Shown here piece by piece: positions 52,566 through 63,569 of a stretch of 64,000 nt of DNA. The stretch is taken from contig NZ_FOYM01000015.1 in the NCBI RefSeq assembly GCF_900115975.1, positions 25,062 to 89,061 of the forward strand. The letters are read 5' to 3'. The stretch's first letter is position 1. Each line of letters begins with the position of its first letter. The DNA comes from Desulfoscipio geothermicus DSM 3669. GTDB lineage: Bacteria > Bacillota > Desulfotomaculia > Desulfotomaculales > Desulfallaceae. The notes below the pieces were generated by a model. It did not search any database, was not told the origin of the DNA, and worked only from the letters and a program-made list of their open reading frames with translations. The position numbers and the translations under genes were made by a program.

Positions 52566-52712
52566 TTAATGCACCGGCTTGCGGGCATTGATATGATAAT
52601 TTTTGCCATCGTGACTGCCCTTTGATTGGTAATCACAGCCGCTTTGCTCCAGCAGGTTGACAATTGGGTCCGCCTGGTGGGCGTCGGTGGATTCAATGGT
52701 TATAGCGATGAC
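52566..52712 (-). pseudogene. Coding-like fragment without a start codon
   Basis: A 48-codon minus-strand frame ends at 52566 and reads like a real protein end (IAITIESTDAHQADPIV; QSKGSHDGKNYHINARK). It is preceded in frame by TAA at 52713-52715 and no ATG, GTG or TTG lies in the first codons. It is either the surviving C-terminal end of a small gene or a gene with a sequencing error. The product family was not recognised. Confidence 0.5.
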
Positions 52713-52948
52713 TTAAATCTATTCGCCCAAGTCTGTTGAAAACTGAAAAAATCAGTAAAATCAACGACCCAGGAACGCTAAATTTTCGTTATGTATGGTG
52801 GAGACGGGCCATATTCTACAGTAACCAAATATGCCCCTCACCGCAAAATGATATACCAGTTCAAAAACAAAGTAAATAGTGCAAACAAAGCAGAAAAAGC
52901 CGTACATAGATAAGCATCGGGGGGTGAATATAATATAACCCCGCATAT

Positions 52949-53047
52949 TCACTTCTTAATTTTTCTCCGGTAAGCAACTAGCCACCAGGCAACGGCCACC
53001 CCGGCTAACAGAGCTATTGCCAGCAGCGTGTCTTCCAAAAACTCCAT
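52949..53047 (-). CDS. Small single-span membrane peptide downstream of copA
   Basis: A 32-residue peptide with GGGGGTAAT just before its ATG. It has one hydrophobic helix (LLAIALLAGVAVAWWLVA) and a basic tail (YRRKIKK), so the C-terminus faces the cytoplasm. It starts 28 bases past the copA stop on the same strand. A regulator or stabiliser of the copper ATPase is possible, by analogy with other micro-membrane proteins near transporters. No family recognised. Confidence 0.5.
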   Translation of the reverse strand: MEFLEDTLLAIALLAGVAVAWWLVAYRRKIKK

Positions 53048-53075
53048 TATATTACCCCCATATTAACACTTTAAT

Positions 53076-55541
53076 TTATTTGGGCCGCCGAACCGGTGCG
53101 GGCATCAGGCGAAAAGCCGTCCGTTCATTTATTCGAAAGTCCCGATACGGGTCAAAACGCTTTAGTCTAAGGGCGTTGGTCACCACAGAAACCGAACTGA
53201 AGGCCATCGCAGCGCCGGCCAACACGGGTGACAGAAACCCCAGGGCAGCCAGGGGAATACCCAGAGTGTTGTAAATTAATGCCCAAAACAGGTTTTGTTT
53301 GATATTTCGCATGGTGGCGCGGCTTAACTTAATGCTGGCCGCCACACCCCGCAAGTCCCCCCGCATCAAGGTTATGTCCGCCGCTTCCATTGCCACGTCG
53401 GTACCGGTGCCAATGGCAAATCCTACGTCAGCGGTGGCCAAAGCCGGCGCATCGTTGATACCGTCGCCAACCATCCCCACTACCCGGCCCTGCTCTTTAA
53501 GTTTATTTACTTCTCGCGCCTTGTCCTGGGGCAGCACCTCGGCCAGGACGTTTTGGGATGCAATCCCCACCTGCCGGGCAATCGCTTCTGCGGTGCGCCG
53601 GTTGTCACCTGTAATCATGATCGTTTCAATACCCATCTCCTTTAATGCCCGGATGGCCTCAGCCGAAGTATCTTTCACCGTATCAGCCACCGCCACCACG
53701 CCGGCCGCCCGATTATTTACGGCCACCAGCATGGCGGTTTTCCCTTCGCCTTCGAGCTTTTCAACCGTATCCTGAATTGCTGAAATAGCTATGTTTCGGG
53801 AAGCTAAAAGCCGGCGGTTACCGACAAGCAGCTGCTTGTCCCCAACTTGACCTGAGACACCGTGGCCGGGGATGGCCTCAAAGCCCCGTGGGTCCACCAG
53901 TTCAGTATCTTTTTCCCGCGCGCCTTTGACGATTGCTTCCCCCAGCGGGTGTTCCGAGCCCTTTTCCAGTGAAGCGACCAGTCGGAGCAACTCGCGTTCG
54001 TCCATATCGGGCGCGGTAATGAACACGTCGGTTAAAGAAGGTTGCCCCCGGGTGATGGTGCCTGTTTTATCAAGGACAATGGTTTTCAGGGCGTAGGCCT
54101 TTTCCAGGTGCTCACCACCCTTGATTAGAATACCGTTTTCCGCCCCCCGCCCGGTGCCTACCATAATCGAGGTGGGGGTGGCCAAACCCAGGGCGCAGGG
54201 GCAGGCAATCACAAGCACCGCAGTAAAATTTATCAGCGCCCGGCTGAAGTTTCCGGGTTCGGCTACAAAATACCAGGCCAGAAAGGTAGTTATGGCGATC
54301 CCCACCACGGCCGGCACGAAATAAGCTGAAATCACATCGGCCAGGCGTTGAATGGGGGCCTTCGCCCCCTGTGCTTCCTCCACAATTTTAATAATTTGGG
54401 ACAGGGCCGTATCAGCGCCAACTTTAGTAGCTTTGAATTTAAATGAGCCATGCTTATTTATAGTGCCGCCAATCACTTCGTCACCGGCGCGTTTATCAAC
54501 CGGAATGCTCTCGCCCGTAAGCATAGATTCGTCTACGGCGGATAAGCCCTCTTCAATAATTCCATCCACGGGCACTTTTTCTCCCGGACGAACCAGGACC
54601 AGATCGCCCACCCGCACTTCTTCAACGGGGATATCCATTTCCCGGCCTTCTCTGAATACCCGGGCCGTCCTGGCCTGTAAGCCCATCAGCTTTTTAATTG
54701 CTTCGGAGGTGCGCCCTTTGGCGATGGATTCCAATAAACGACCCAGGATGATCAGGGTAATGATAATTGCGCCGGTTTCATAATAAACATGACCCCGGAT
54801 AAAAAAGGTAGTTGCCACACTGTAAAAATAAGCGGCCGTAGTACCCAGGGCCACCAACACATCCATGTTGGCGCTGCCGTGCCTCAAAGATTTATACGCT
54901 CCGCGATAAAACTGGAAGCCCGCGACAAATTGCACCGGGGTGGCCAGGGCGAATTGAAATACCTTGTTATGCACCAGAGCCGGCAGGTGTATATTAAACA
55001 GGTCCGCAAACATCATAGCTAAAAGTGGAATGGATAACGCCGCTGATAAAATGAGCAGGTTGGTCTGCCGCCTGGTTTCCCGCTCACGCTCCATTTTTTC
55101 CTCATCAGCGTCAAACCGCTTGTCCCCTTCTTCAGCCCGGTAACCAGCATCAGCTACCGCCTTTTTAAGTTCCTCCACATCCACCCGTGTTGGGTCATAT
55201 TCTACAGTTGCCCGTTCCATGGCAAAGTTGACGTTGGCCCGGAGCACACCCGCCCGGTTAGATAAGGTTTTTTCCACCCTGGCGGCGCAGGCGGCGCAAG
55301 TCATACCACTGATTTTTAAATCCACCCGCCGGGTGGAAACCCGGTAACCCAGATCTACTACGGTTTTGAGCAGTTCGTCCACCCCTACCCGGTCGGGATC
55401 ATAGTCAACAGTGACCTTTTCTACCGCGAAATTAACCGCCGCATTTAAAACCCCGCCTGTTTTTTTTAGCTGCCGTTCTATTTTGGCCGCACAGGAGGCG
55501 CATTCCATACCCTGTACTTTAAAGGATATTTTGGGGCTCAC
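53076..55541 (-). CDS. copA: Copper-exporting P1B-type ATPase with two N-terminal metal-binding domains
   Basis: An 821-residue ATPase that exports Cu(I). Two heavy-metal-associated domains carry GMECASC (11-17) and GMTCAAC (about 79-85). The membrane CPC motif appears in [10 protein letters not shown], the phosphorylated aspartate in DKTGT and the hinge in [15 protein letters not shown] is the start, with AAGGGGGG upstream. No CsoR or CopZ gene is adjacent, so regulation must come from elsewhere. A 32-residue membrane peptide follows. Confidence 0.95.
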   Translation of the reverse strand: MSPKISFKVQGMECASCAAKIERQLKKTGGVLNAAVNFAVEKVTVDYDPDRVGVDELLKTVVDLGYRVSTRRVDLKISGMTCAACAARVEKTLSNRAGVLRANVNFAMERATVEYDPTRVDVEELKKAVADAGYRAEEGDKRFDADEEKMERERETRRQTNLLILSAALSIPLLAMMFADLFNIHLPALVHNKVFQFALATPVQFVAGFQFYRGAYKSLRHGSANMDVLVALGTTAAYFYSVATTFFIRGHVYYETGAIIITLIILGRLLESIAKGRTSEAIKKLMGLQARTARVFREGREMDIPVEEVRVGDLVLVRPGEKVPVDGIIEEGLSAVDESMLTGESIPVDKRAGDEVIGGTINKHGSFKFKATKVGADTALSQIIKIVEEAQGAKAPIQRLADVISAYFVPAVVGIAITTFLAWYFVAEPGNFSRALINFTAVLVIACPCALGLATPTSIMVGTGRGAENGILIKGGEHLEKAYALKTIVLDKTGTITRGQPSLTDVFITAPDMDERELLRLVASLEKGSEHPLGEAIVKGAREKDTELVDPRGFEAIPGHGVSGQVGDKQLLVGNRRLLASRNIAISAIQDTVEKLEGEGKTAMLVAVNNRAAGVVAVADTVKDTSAEAIRALKEMGIETIMITGDNRRTAEAIARQVGIASQNVLAEVLPQDKAREVNKLKEQGRVVGMVGDGINDAPALATADVGFAIGTGTDVAMEAADITLMRGDLRGVAASIKLSRATMRNIKQNLFWALIYNTLGIPLAALGFLSPVLAGAAMAFSSVSVVTNALRLKRFDPYRDFRINERTAFRLMPAPVRRPK

Positions 55542-55574
55542 GTTGTCCCCCCTTGAAATAATTTAATTAGGAAA

Positions 55575-55625
55575 GGGGACACACCTCTCTTTGGAGTCGG
55601 GGCTTTAGGGTCGAGGAATGTCCCC
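55575..55625. repeat. Divergent palindrome related in style to family R3
   Basis: GGGGACACACCTC (55575-55587) pairs with GAGGAATGTCCCC (55613-55625) at 11 of 13 positions. It has the same GGGGAC...GTCCCC ends as family R3, but a different middle. It lies upstream of copA. Confidence 0.6.
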
Positions 55626-55691
55626 CCAAAAGTTATTTAGTTACCTTAACGCTTAGTATTTGCTAAAAAATTTATTTTAATATTTTATGAT

Positions 55692-55980
55692 TTATAGTAG
55701 CGCGGCATTTGCGAGATAGGTCCGGGCTGCAGCTTTAAGAGCCATTCCCGCATCAGCGTCGTCGCTTTTCTCCGGGATGGGGGTGAAAAACGGTGTAGAT
55801 CCGTCCGGAAAATCCTCGTTGGTGCATCCAATACACCAGGGTGAATCTTCCCTTGTAGAGCACGGCGGTCTGTTCCAGGATCATTAAAGCGTCCTGGCCC
55901 TGGGCGGCCATAAAAGTGTTGCTGTATAAAAGATCATTTTGATCATTTAAAATGTTGTGGCTTTGGTAAAGGAGTTGCTG
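55692..55980 (-). pseudogene. Degraded gene fragment with a frameshift
   Basis: Minus-strand translation from about 55980 reads as plausible protein (LLYQSHNILNDQNDLLYSN, then MAAQGQDALMILEQTAVLY). In that frame it ends at TGA 55753-55755. From about 55865 another frame continues with WCIGCTNEDFPDG and DAGMALKAAARTYLANAALL to TAA at 55692-55694. A frameshift around 55850-55870 would join them. No start codon or ribosome site is seen upstream. The family is not recognised. Confidence 0.5.
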
Positions 55981-56155
55981 ATTCTTTTTTTTACCTTAAA
56001 TGTTAATTTTCTAAAGATACATATTTTTATTGTATTTTTACAAAAAATCATATATAATCAAAAATAATCATATTAAATCAAAATCAATCACAAACAATCA
56101 ATAAATACGTTATGGTATTGCTCATTTTTTAATTTAAGGGGGCAAGGGAAGCACA

Positions 56156-56923
56156 TTGTACAGCGAAGAGAGAAAGAAAATAGTTTTAGATTATATTCAA
56201 AAATACGGCAAGGCTTCTGTACAAGAACTCACGGAAGTTTTACAGGTTTCTGAAGCAACGGTGCGCCGTGACCTGAAAGACCTGGAAGATGCCAAGCTCT
56301 TAAAACGAACCCACGGGGGTGCTTTATCTTTACAAAATGTAAATTTTGAGCCCACCATTGGTGAAAAAAAAGTAACCCATTTAAAAGAAAAACATGCCAT
56401 TGCTAAAAAAGCGGTGGAACTGATTGATGAGGGAGAAACCATTTTACTGGATGCCGGCACAACGACCTTTGAACTGGCAAAAGAATTAAAAAGCTTTGCA
56501 AAATTAACAGTTGTAACAAACGCTATTAATATCTCCCATGAATTACTCTCCCATCCGGGAATTGAAGTATTAGTGGTAGGGGGGATGCTGAGAAAAGAGA
56601 CCCTGGCGATGGTGGGGCCCGTGGCAGAACAGTCACTTGGCATGATCCGGGTGGACAAATTGTTTTTGGCCATCAATGGACTGGATTTGGAAGCAGGGCT
56701 GACCACCCCCAACCTAATAGAGGCAGCCACCAAACGAAAAATGATCAAAATAGCCAAGCAAGTTTTCTTATTGGCGGATCACAGTAAAGTGGGGAAAGTA
56801 TCTCAGGCTAAAGTTGCTGATATTGTTGAAGTTAATCAAGTGATTTTGGATAATGCCGTTGCTGAAGATACTCTTAATCAACTTAAAACAATGGGCATTA
56901 CCGTTCACCTTGTCCACCCATAG
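56156..56923 (+). CDS. fruR: DeoR-family regulator of the fructose operon
   Basis: A 255-residue repressor. Residues 1-57 are the DeoR winged helix (VQELTEVLQVSEATVRRDL) and the rest is a sugar-phosphate-binding domain (GETILLDAGTTTFELAKEL, LADHSKVGK). TTG is the start. The A/T-rich region just upstream has several ATCA-type repeats (AATCAT/AATCAA at about 56050-56100) that may be operator-related. It heads the fruKA-IIA-HPr-EI operon and is expected to respond to fructose 1-phosphate. Confidence 0.9.
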   Translation: MYSEERKKIVLDYIQKYGKASVQELTEVLQVSEATVRRDLKDLEDAKLLKRTHGGALSLQNVNFEPTIGEKKVTHLKEKHAIAKKAVELIDEGETILLDAGTTTFELAKELKSFAKLTVVTNAINISHELLSHPGIEVLVVGGMLRKETLAMVGPVAEQSLGMIRVDKLFLAINGLDLEAGLTTPNLIEAATKRKMIKIAKQVFLLADHSKVGKVSQAKVADIVEVNQVILDNAVAEDTLNQLKTMGITVHLVHP

Positions 56924-56934
56924 GAGGAAACCAC

Positions 56935-57879
56935 ATGCAGTCAAAAGTTGTAACTGTCACACTTAACCCCGCTCTTGATAAAACCATCGTCATTCCCTAC
57001 CTGGAAGTAGGTGGTCTGAACCGGGTGGAACAAGTACGTCTAGACCCCGGGGGGAAAGGTATCAATGTCGCGAAGGTGCTGAAAAAGTTTTCTGTTGATG
57101 TCATTGCCACCGGATTTATCGGCGGTTCTGAAGGAGAGTTTATTCAAAGAAGTCTAAATGGTTTGGGAATTGAAACAGGGTTTGTGGAGGTCCAAGGTGT
57201 AACCCGCACCAATCTAAAAATCGTTGACAACGAAACGAAAGTAACTACGGAAATAAATGAGCCCGGTTTTGCTGTACTGAGCGGAGATTTGGCAAAATTT
57301 CGCGATCAACTGGCGTCCCTGTTGCAGGATGCATCGATTCTTGTGCTGAGCGGAAGTGTGCCGCAGGGGGTGCCGGGGGACATTTACAGCGATTATATTT
57401 CTCTGGCCAAAGAGAGAAATGTGCAAACCATTCTTGATGCCGATGGCACGGCATTAAAGGAAGGTATTAAGGCACGCCCCTTTGCGGTAAAGCCTAACGC
57501 TCATGAACTGGCAGGGTTAATGGGACGTTCTCTGACCACAGAAAAGGATATTATTGCCGCAGGTCAAGAGCTGATCCAGGCAGGGATTGCGGTGGTCGTT
57601 ATTTCCCGGGGAAGCGAGGGAGCCATTGCTCTGACCAAAGAAGAAGTTTACCGTGTAACTCCTTTCTCCATCATTCCTCAAAGCACGGTGGGTGCCGGGG
57701 ATTCGATGGTTGCTGCCATAACCTATGCTATTTTGGAAAATAAACCCTTGGCGGAAGTGGCCCGCTGGGCTACTGTTGCAGGTACGGTGACGGCTTCTAA
57801 ACCGGGCATACAGGTCTGTTCCCTGAGCGAAGTACAACCTTTGTTAAATGAGGTGCACGTTGCATCGATAGAGATTTAA
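56935..57879 (+). CDS. fruK: 1-phosphofructokinase
   Basis: Phosphorylates fructose 1-phosphate to fructose 1,6-bisphosphate. The 314-residue PfkB-family protein has LNPALDKTI near the start, DPGGKGINVAKVLKKF (residues 38-53), and the catalytic STVGAGDSMVAA near residue 250. AGGAGG precedes the ATG. It lies 11 bases after fruR and 29 before fruA. Confidence 0.95.
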   Translation: MQSKVVTVTLNPALDKTIVIPYLEVGGLNRVEQVRLDPGGKGINVAKVLKKFSVDVIATGFIGGSEGEFIQRSLNGLGIETGFVEVQGVTRTNLKIVDNETKVTTEINEPGFAVLSGDLAKFRDQLASLLQDASILVLSGSVPQGVPGDIYSDYISLAKERNVQTILDADGTALKEGIKARPFAVKPNAHELAGLMGRSLTTEKDIIAAGQELIQAGIAVVVISRGSEGAIALTKEEVYRVTPFSIIPQSTVGAGDSMVAAITYAILENKPLAEVARWATVAGTVTASKPGIQVCSLSEVQPLLNEVHVASIEI

Positions 57880-57908
57880 ACAGCAAAAAATAACGGGAGG
57901 GAAATAAT

Positions 57909-59303
57909 GTGAAAAGAATCTTGGCTGTTACAGCATGTCCCACCGGTATTGCCCACACCTATATGGCTGCGGAAGGTTTGAAGAAGGCGGCCGAGGAAAA
58001 AAATATAGCGTTCAAGGTGGAAACCCGCGGGGCCGTCGGGGTTGAAAACGGGTTAACGGAGGAGGATATCGCCGGTGCCCATGCCATCATTATAGCGGCG
58101 GATACCGATGCGGATGAAGGACGTTTTGCCGGTAAGCCCGTTGTGAAGGCTTCGGTTGGTGAGGCCATTAAAAACCCGGGCAAACTGCTGGAAGAGGCGT
58201 TGAATAAAAAGCCGGCAACCCGGGACTATATTGCCGAGGCAGTAAAAACAAAAGCCGAGCGCAGCGCCCAACGGGTAGGCATTTATAAACACTTAATGAA
58301 CGGTGTTTCTTACATGATTCCCCTGGTGGCCGGCGGCGGACTGATTATTGCCATCTCCTTTATATTTGGCATTGAGGCCTTTAAAGAAGAGGGCACCCTG
58401 GCTGCCGCTTTAATGGATATCGGAGGCGGTGCCGCCTTTGCCCTCATGGTGCCGGTTCTGGCCGGTTTTATCGCTTTTTCCATTGCCGAGAAACCGGGCC
58501 TGGCCCCCGGACTGGTAGGCGGTATGCTGGCGTCTCAAATTGGCGCCGGTTTCTTGGGCGGGATTTTAGCCGGCTTTATTGCCGGGTACGTTGCCAAAGG
58601 CTTAAAGGATGCCATCAAGCTGCCCAAGAATCTGGAAGGTTTAAAACCCGTATTAATCATCCCTTTCTTTAGCATATTGGCAACCGGCCTGCTGATGATT
58701 TATGTTGTCGGCGGTCCCGTAAAAGTCGTTATGGATGCGATGACAAAATGGCTGACCGGCTTAAGCGGCGCCAATGCTGTGGTGCTGGGGCTCATTTTGG
58801 GAGCCATGATGGCCTTTGATATGGGTGGGCCGGTGAATAAAGCGGCCTATACCTTTGGCGTCGGACTTTTAGGCAGTAGCATTTTCGGGCCGATGGCTGC
58901 TGTTATGGCTGCCGGTATGACACCGCCTTTAGGTCTGTGGCTGGCAACCGTTCTTGCTCCGAAGAAGTATTCCATTGAGGAAAGGGAAGCAGGAAAAGCA
59001 GCCGCTGCCCTGGGGATTTCCTTTATCACGGAAGGAGCGATCCCCTTCGCAGCCGCCGACCCCCTCCGGGTTATCCCAGCCATTATGACCGGTTCTGCGG
59101 TAACAGGCGCCCTTTCCATGTTGTTTGGGGCTACCTTAAGGGCTCCCCACGGTGGAATCTTTGTCCTGCCAATTCCCCATGCGGTAGGTAACCTTGGCCT
59201 GTACATTGTCGCCATTATCGTGGGTACCGTCGTTACCGCCCTACTGGTTAATCTTTTAAAGCGTAATCCTGTGACCAATGGGCAAACTGTAAATAATGAA
59301 TAG
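57909..59303 (+). CDS. fruA: PTS fructose transporter subunit IIBC
   Basis: A 464-residue membrane permease. Residues 1-100 form the IIB domain with phosphorylated C10 (VTACPTGIAHTYMAAEGL). Residues about 130-455 form the IIC channel. There is no fused IIA; that domain is encoded by the next gene. GTG start behind GGGAGGG. It imports fructose and delivers fructose 1-phosphate to FruK. Confidence 0.95.
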   Translation: MKRILAVTACPTGIAHTYMAAEGLKKAAEEKNIAFKVETRGAVGVENGLTEEDIAGAHAIIIAADTDADEGRFAGKPVVKASVGEAIKNPGKLLEEALNKKPATRDYIAEAVKTKAERSAQRVGIYKHLMNGVSYMIPLVAGGGLIIAISFIFGIEAFKEEGTLAAALMDIGGGAAFALMVPVLAGFIAFSIAEKPGLAPGLVGGMLASQIGAGFLGGILAGFIAGYVAKGLKDAIKLPKNLEGLKPVLIIPFFSILATGLLMIYVVGGPVKVVMDAMTKWLTGLSGANAVVLGLILGAMMAFDMGGPVNKAAYTFGVGLLGSSIFGPMAAVMAAGMTPPLGLWLATVLAPKKYSIEEREAGKAAAALGISFITEGAIPFAAADPLRVIPAIMTGSAVTGALSMLFGATLRAPHGGIFVLPIPHAVGNLGLYIVAIIVGTVVTALLVNLLKRNPVTNGQTVNNE

Positions 59304-59362
59304 AAGGAATGGGGGACCCCCCATTCCTTTTTTAAAAATTAATAGGCGGGAGGATATTCTTG

Positions 59363-59815
59363 ATGAAGTTAACAGAAATTATAGAAAAGGAGATCATCCA
59401 GCTTTCCCTTGCTGTGCAGACGAAAGAAGAATGTATTGCCCGGATGACTGAGCAAATGGTCAAAGCCGGAGCAATCAGCAATAAAGAAGCCTTTATGCAG
59501 ACGGTACTGGAACGTGAGCAAAAGGGGACCACCGGTGTCGGCTTTGAGGTGGCCATTCCCCACGGTAAATCCGCCGGGGTAGCCAGGCCGGCCCTGGGAT
59601 TTGCCAAACTTGCCCACCCCATCGATTGGCAGTCCCTTGATGAAGAACCGGTATCCATGGTATTTTTAATCGCTGTTCCGGCAGAACAGGCAGGCAATGA
59701 GCACCTCCGGATTTTAGCCGCCATTGCCCGTAAGCTCATGCATGAAGAATATCGGAACCAGTTACGGGAAGCCGGGTCACCGGAAGACGTTATGCGGGTA
59801 TTGGAAACCCTCTAA
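59363..59815 (+). CDS. PTS fructose IIA component
   Basis: A 150-residue IIA domain with active H67 in FEVAIPHGKS. GGGAGG lies nine bases before the ATG at 59363; an in-frame TTG just before it is less likely. A small hairpin in ATGGGGGACCCCCCAT (about 59308-59323) lies in the gap after fruA. It passes phosphate from HPr to the IIB domain. Confidence 0.93.
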   Translation: MKLTEIIEKEIIQLSLAVQTKEECIARMTEQMVKAGAISNKEAFMQTVLEREQKGTTGVGFEVAIPHGKSAGVARPALGFAKLAHPIDWQSLDEEPVSMVFLIAVPAEQAGNEHLRILAAIARKLMHEEYRNQLREAGSPEDVMRVLETL

Positions 59816-59828
59816 GGAGGTTATTAAC

Positions 59829-60098
59829 GTGGTAACAAGAGAGGTAACAATTATTAATGAAACCGGCCTGCATGCCAGGCCTGCCCAACTCTTCATCCAA
59901 AAAGCCAATCAATTTCAATCCGAAATTAAAGTAAAAAAAGAGGACGGGTCTGAAGGAAACGCCAAAAGTATACTGGGCATGATGAGTCTGGGCCTGGCCA
60001 AAGGGTCGAAGATAACCATTGAAGCCAGCGGTGCTGATGAAGAACAGGCCGTTAAAGCCCTGGCAGAGCTGGTGGAACAAGGGTTTGGTGAATCCTGA
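59829..60098 (+). CDS. ptsH: Phosphocarrier protein HPr
   Basis: An 89-residue HPr. GTG at 59829 has TAAGGAGG upstream; the reading frame is open further back but that part belongs to the IIA coding region. H15 (TGLHARPA) is the phosphorylation site and S47 (AKSILGMMSL) is the regulatory serine targeted by HPr kinase. Its stop overlaps the enzyme I start (TGATG). Confidence 0.95.
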   Translation: MVTREVTIINETGLHARPAQLFIQKANQFQSEIKVKKEDGSEGNAKSILGMMSLGLAKGSKITIEASGADEEQAVKALAELVEQGFGES

Positions 60099-61864
60099 TG
60101 GCGGAACTGACGATCAGGGGGACAGGGGTGTCCGAGGGGATACGTTCAGGGAAAGTTCTTCTTTATCAGCCGCTTCGTAATCAAAACCTTCCCGGCCGGG
60201 CCGTAATATCTGAAGAAGAAGTCAATCATGAGCTTGAGCGGCTGCAACTGGCAAGGGAAAAAGCCTACCGGGAACTCCATGCACTCATTGAGCGGGCAAG
60301 AATAGAGCTGGGTAAAGATAAAGCGGCTATCTTAATGGCACAGCAAGCTTTTTTAAATGACCCGGCCTTTTACCCGGAGATGGAAAAGGAGATTCGCCAG
60401 CAGAAATATACCGCTGAAAAAGCAGTGACCGAAGTAGTGGAACGGTTTGCCGGCCTGTTTGAAGGTATGAATGATCAATACCTGCGGGAAAGGTCGGCTG
60501 ATGTGCGGGATGTAGGCAACCGGCTGGTTTCATGCCTGCAGGGGAAGAAGGGCTTACAGTTAGCGGAGATAAAAGAAGAGGTCATACTGGTAGCGGATGA
60601 CCTGGCCCCTTCGGATACCGTTCAATTGAACAAAAAATACATTCTGGGCTTTGTCACCCGGGTTGGGGGGAAAACATCCCATACCGCCATCTTGTCCCGT
60701 TCCCTGGGCATTCCGGCTATCGTCGGTATTGGTGAAGCTATTAAACAAATTCATGACGGGGATTGGCTAATTATTGACGGCAGTACCGGTGCATGTATCG
60801 TAAATCCGAACCCCCGTCTTATGAAAGAATACGAAGAAAAAAGGAAGATTGAGGAGCAGGCGTTACGTCAACTCGAAGAATTTACTTTTAAGCCTGCCGC
60901 AACAACCGATGGGTTCCGGGTGGAAATGTCCGCCAACATCGGCTCGCCGGCGGAGGCCAAACCGGCCCTGGAACAAGGGGCTGAGGGTATCGGGCTCTAC
61001 CGGACGGAATTTTTATTTATGAATGAAGCCCAAATGCCTTCGGAAGAAAAGCAATTTGAGGCCTACAAACAGGTTGTGGCCACTATGGAAAACAGGCCGG
61101 TCATTATCCGTACGTTGGATATAGGGGGCGATAAAGAACTCCCCTACCTCTCCCTGCCGAAGGAAATGAATCCCTTTCTCGGCTACCGGGCTATCCGCCT
61201 TAGCTTGGATCAGCGGGAATTAATGGTTACCCAACTGCGGGCCATCTTGCGAGCCAGCGCCTATGGCAAAGTAAAAATCATGTTTCCCATGATCGCCAGC
61301 CTGGAAGAATGGAGACAGGCAAAGGCAATCCTGGCCGAAGTCAGGGACCGGTTGACAAAAGAGGGAGTTGACTTTGACCCGTCCGTTGAGGTGGGGATGA
61401 TGGTTGAAGTGCCTTCCACGGCCATTTTGGCCGATCAATTTGCCAAAGAGGTTGATTTCTTCAGCATCGGGACCAATGATCTGGTCCAGTATACCCTGGC
61501 GGTGGATCGTATGAATGAAAAGGTTGGCTATTTGTATGACCACCTACACCCGGCCGTCATTCATCTGGTCAAAAAAGTTATTGAAGCATCCCACCGGGAA
61601 GGGAAGTGGACCGGCATGTGCGGCGGTATGGCCGGAGATCCGCTGGCAGCACCTCTGCTCATAGGGCTGGGCCTTGATGAATGGAGTATGGTGGCGGGTT
61701 CCATTAAAAAAGTGAAGCAGGTTATTTCGCAGGTGAACCACGAGGAATGTCAGAAACTGTTGGGTGAAGTCCTGGAACTCAGTACCACGGATGATGTTCG
61801 CAAAAGATTAGAAGATTTTCAAAAAGAAAATAACCTGACCTTGAGTGGCAATACGGGAAAATAG
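60098..61864 (+). CDS. ptsI: PTS enzyme I
   Basis: A 588-residue phosphoenolpyruvate-protein phosphotransferase. H195 in GGKTSHTAILSRSLG is the phospho-histidine. EGIGLYRTEFLFMN and the late FFSIGTNDLVQYTLAVDR belong to the PEP-binding barrel, and CGGMAGDP holds the catalytic cysteine. Being encoded with HPr in a sugar-specific operon makes the fructose system self-sufficient. Confidence 0.96.
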   Translation: MAELTIRGTGVSEGIRSGKVLLYQPLRNQNLPGRAVISEEEVNHELERLQLAREKAYRELHALIERARIELGKDKAAILMAQQAFLNDPAFYPEMEKEIRQQKYTAEKAVTEVVERFAGLFEGMNDQYLRERSADVRDVGNRLVSCLQGKKGLQLAEIKEEVILVADDLAPSDTVQLNKKYILGFVTRVGGKTSHTAILSRSLGIPAIVGIGEAIKQIHDGDWLIIDGSTGACIVNPNPRLMKEYEEKRKIEEQALRQLEEFTFKPAATTDGFRVEMSANIGSPAEAKPALEQGAEGIGLYRTEFLFMNEAQMPSEEKQFEAYKQVVATMENRPVIIRTLDIGGDKELPYLSLPKEMNPFLGYRAIRLSLDQRELMVTQLRAILRASAYGKVKIMFPMIASLEEWRQAKAILAEVRDRLTKEGVDFDPSVEVGMMVEVPSTAILADQFAKEVDFFSIGTNDLVQYTLAVDRMNEKVGYLYDHLHPAVIHLVKKVIEASHREGKWTGMCGGMAGDPLAAPLLIGLGLDEWSMVAGSIKKVKQVISQVNHEECQKLLGEVLELSTTDDVRKRLEDFQKENNLTLSGNTGK

Positions 61865-62009
61865 ACTGGTCAGGTATGCTATCATACCTTTGCCCATTGG
61901 GATAAGGTACATACGCTGGTTACTGACTCCCGGTTGCCGGATCAAACCCGCCAGGGAGCTGGAAAACTCAGGGGTTAACTAACAAATTATAATAACAGGA
62001 GGAATTTAA

Positions 62010-63035
<1,026 letters not shown>

Positions 63036-63138
63036 CATTTTCATAAAGAACAGTTGACCTTCATAAGCATATTGAGGTTCTCTATATTAATTGGTTATGA
63101 TAAGAAGAAAAATGTGTTTACTGAGGGAGCGATTGATT

Positions 63139-63426
63139 ATGGAATGGGTAAAGTTGCAGACTTTGTATGACTCTGAAGAGAAAGCGTTAAAAATTGCACG
63201 TATTGTTGCTACTACAGAATCAAGATTGGCAAATCAACCACGTGGTCCCCAGTATGAAGTGGAGACTACGATAGAGCAAGTAGAAGATAAGTGGCAAGTG
63301 TCATGGCGTAAGGTGTTTGTTGGTTATAAGACCGGCTGTGGTGGATGTCAATCCTGTCAAGACAAATTACCTGAGCAAACCAATGGTAATGGTAAGGTTA
63401 TACCATTTAGAAAACCATCTGTTTAA
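63139..63426 (+). CDS. Small hypothetical protein with a CGGCQSC motif
   Basis: A 95-residue protein starting at ATG 63139 (GAGGGA upstream), preferred over an ATG 48 bases earlier. An N-terminal helix is followed by a beta region and a C-terminal GCGGCQSC cluster that could bind metal. No family recognised. It lies alone and has its own terminator. Confidence 0.6.
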   Translation: MEWVKLQTLYDSEEKALKIARIVATTESRLANQPRGPQYEVETTIEQVEDKWQVSWRKVFVGYKTGCGGCQSCQDKLPEQTNGNGKVIPFRKPSV

Positions 63427-63449
63427 GATTGCATATTCTCAAAAACAAA

Positions 63450-63488
63450 GAAGCCGCATTCCCTTATACCCCAAGGGTTTGCGGCTTC
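63450..63488 (+). terminator. Terminator of the 63139 gene
   Basis: GAAGCCGCA (63450-63458) and TGCGGCTTC (63480-63488) pair, with CCCTT/AAGGG extending the stem. No long T-run follows, so strength is moderate. Confidence 0.65.
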
Positions 63489-63569
63489 TCCATTACCCAC
63501 ATCGCCGTTCATGTTCAGAATTTGAGACTGGCTGGATGCGCATATTATAAAGCCATATCTGGTTTATTC

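Noticed and set aside
59724..59828. Longer HPr reading frame starting inside the IIA gene
   Set aside because: The extra 35 codons overlap IIA coding sequence out of frame, and the GTG at 59829 has a strong ribosome site and gives a normal HPr length.
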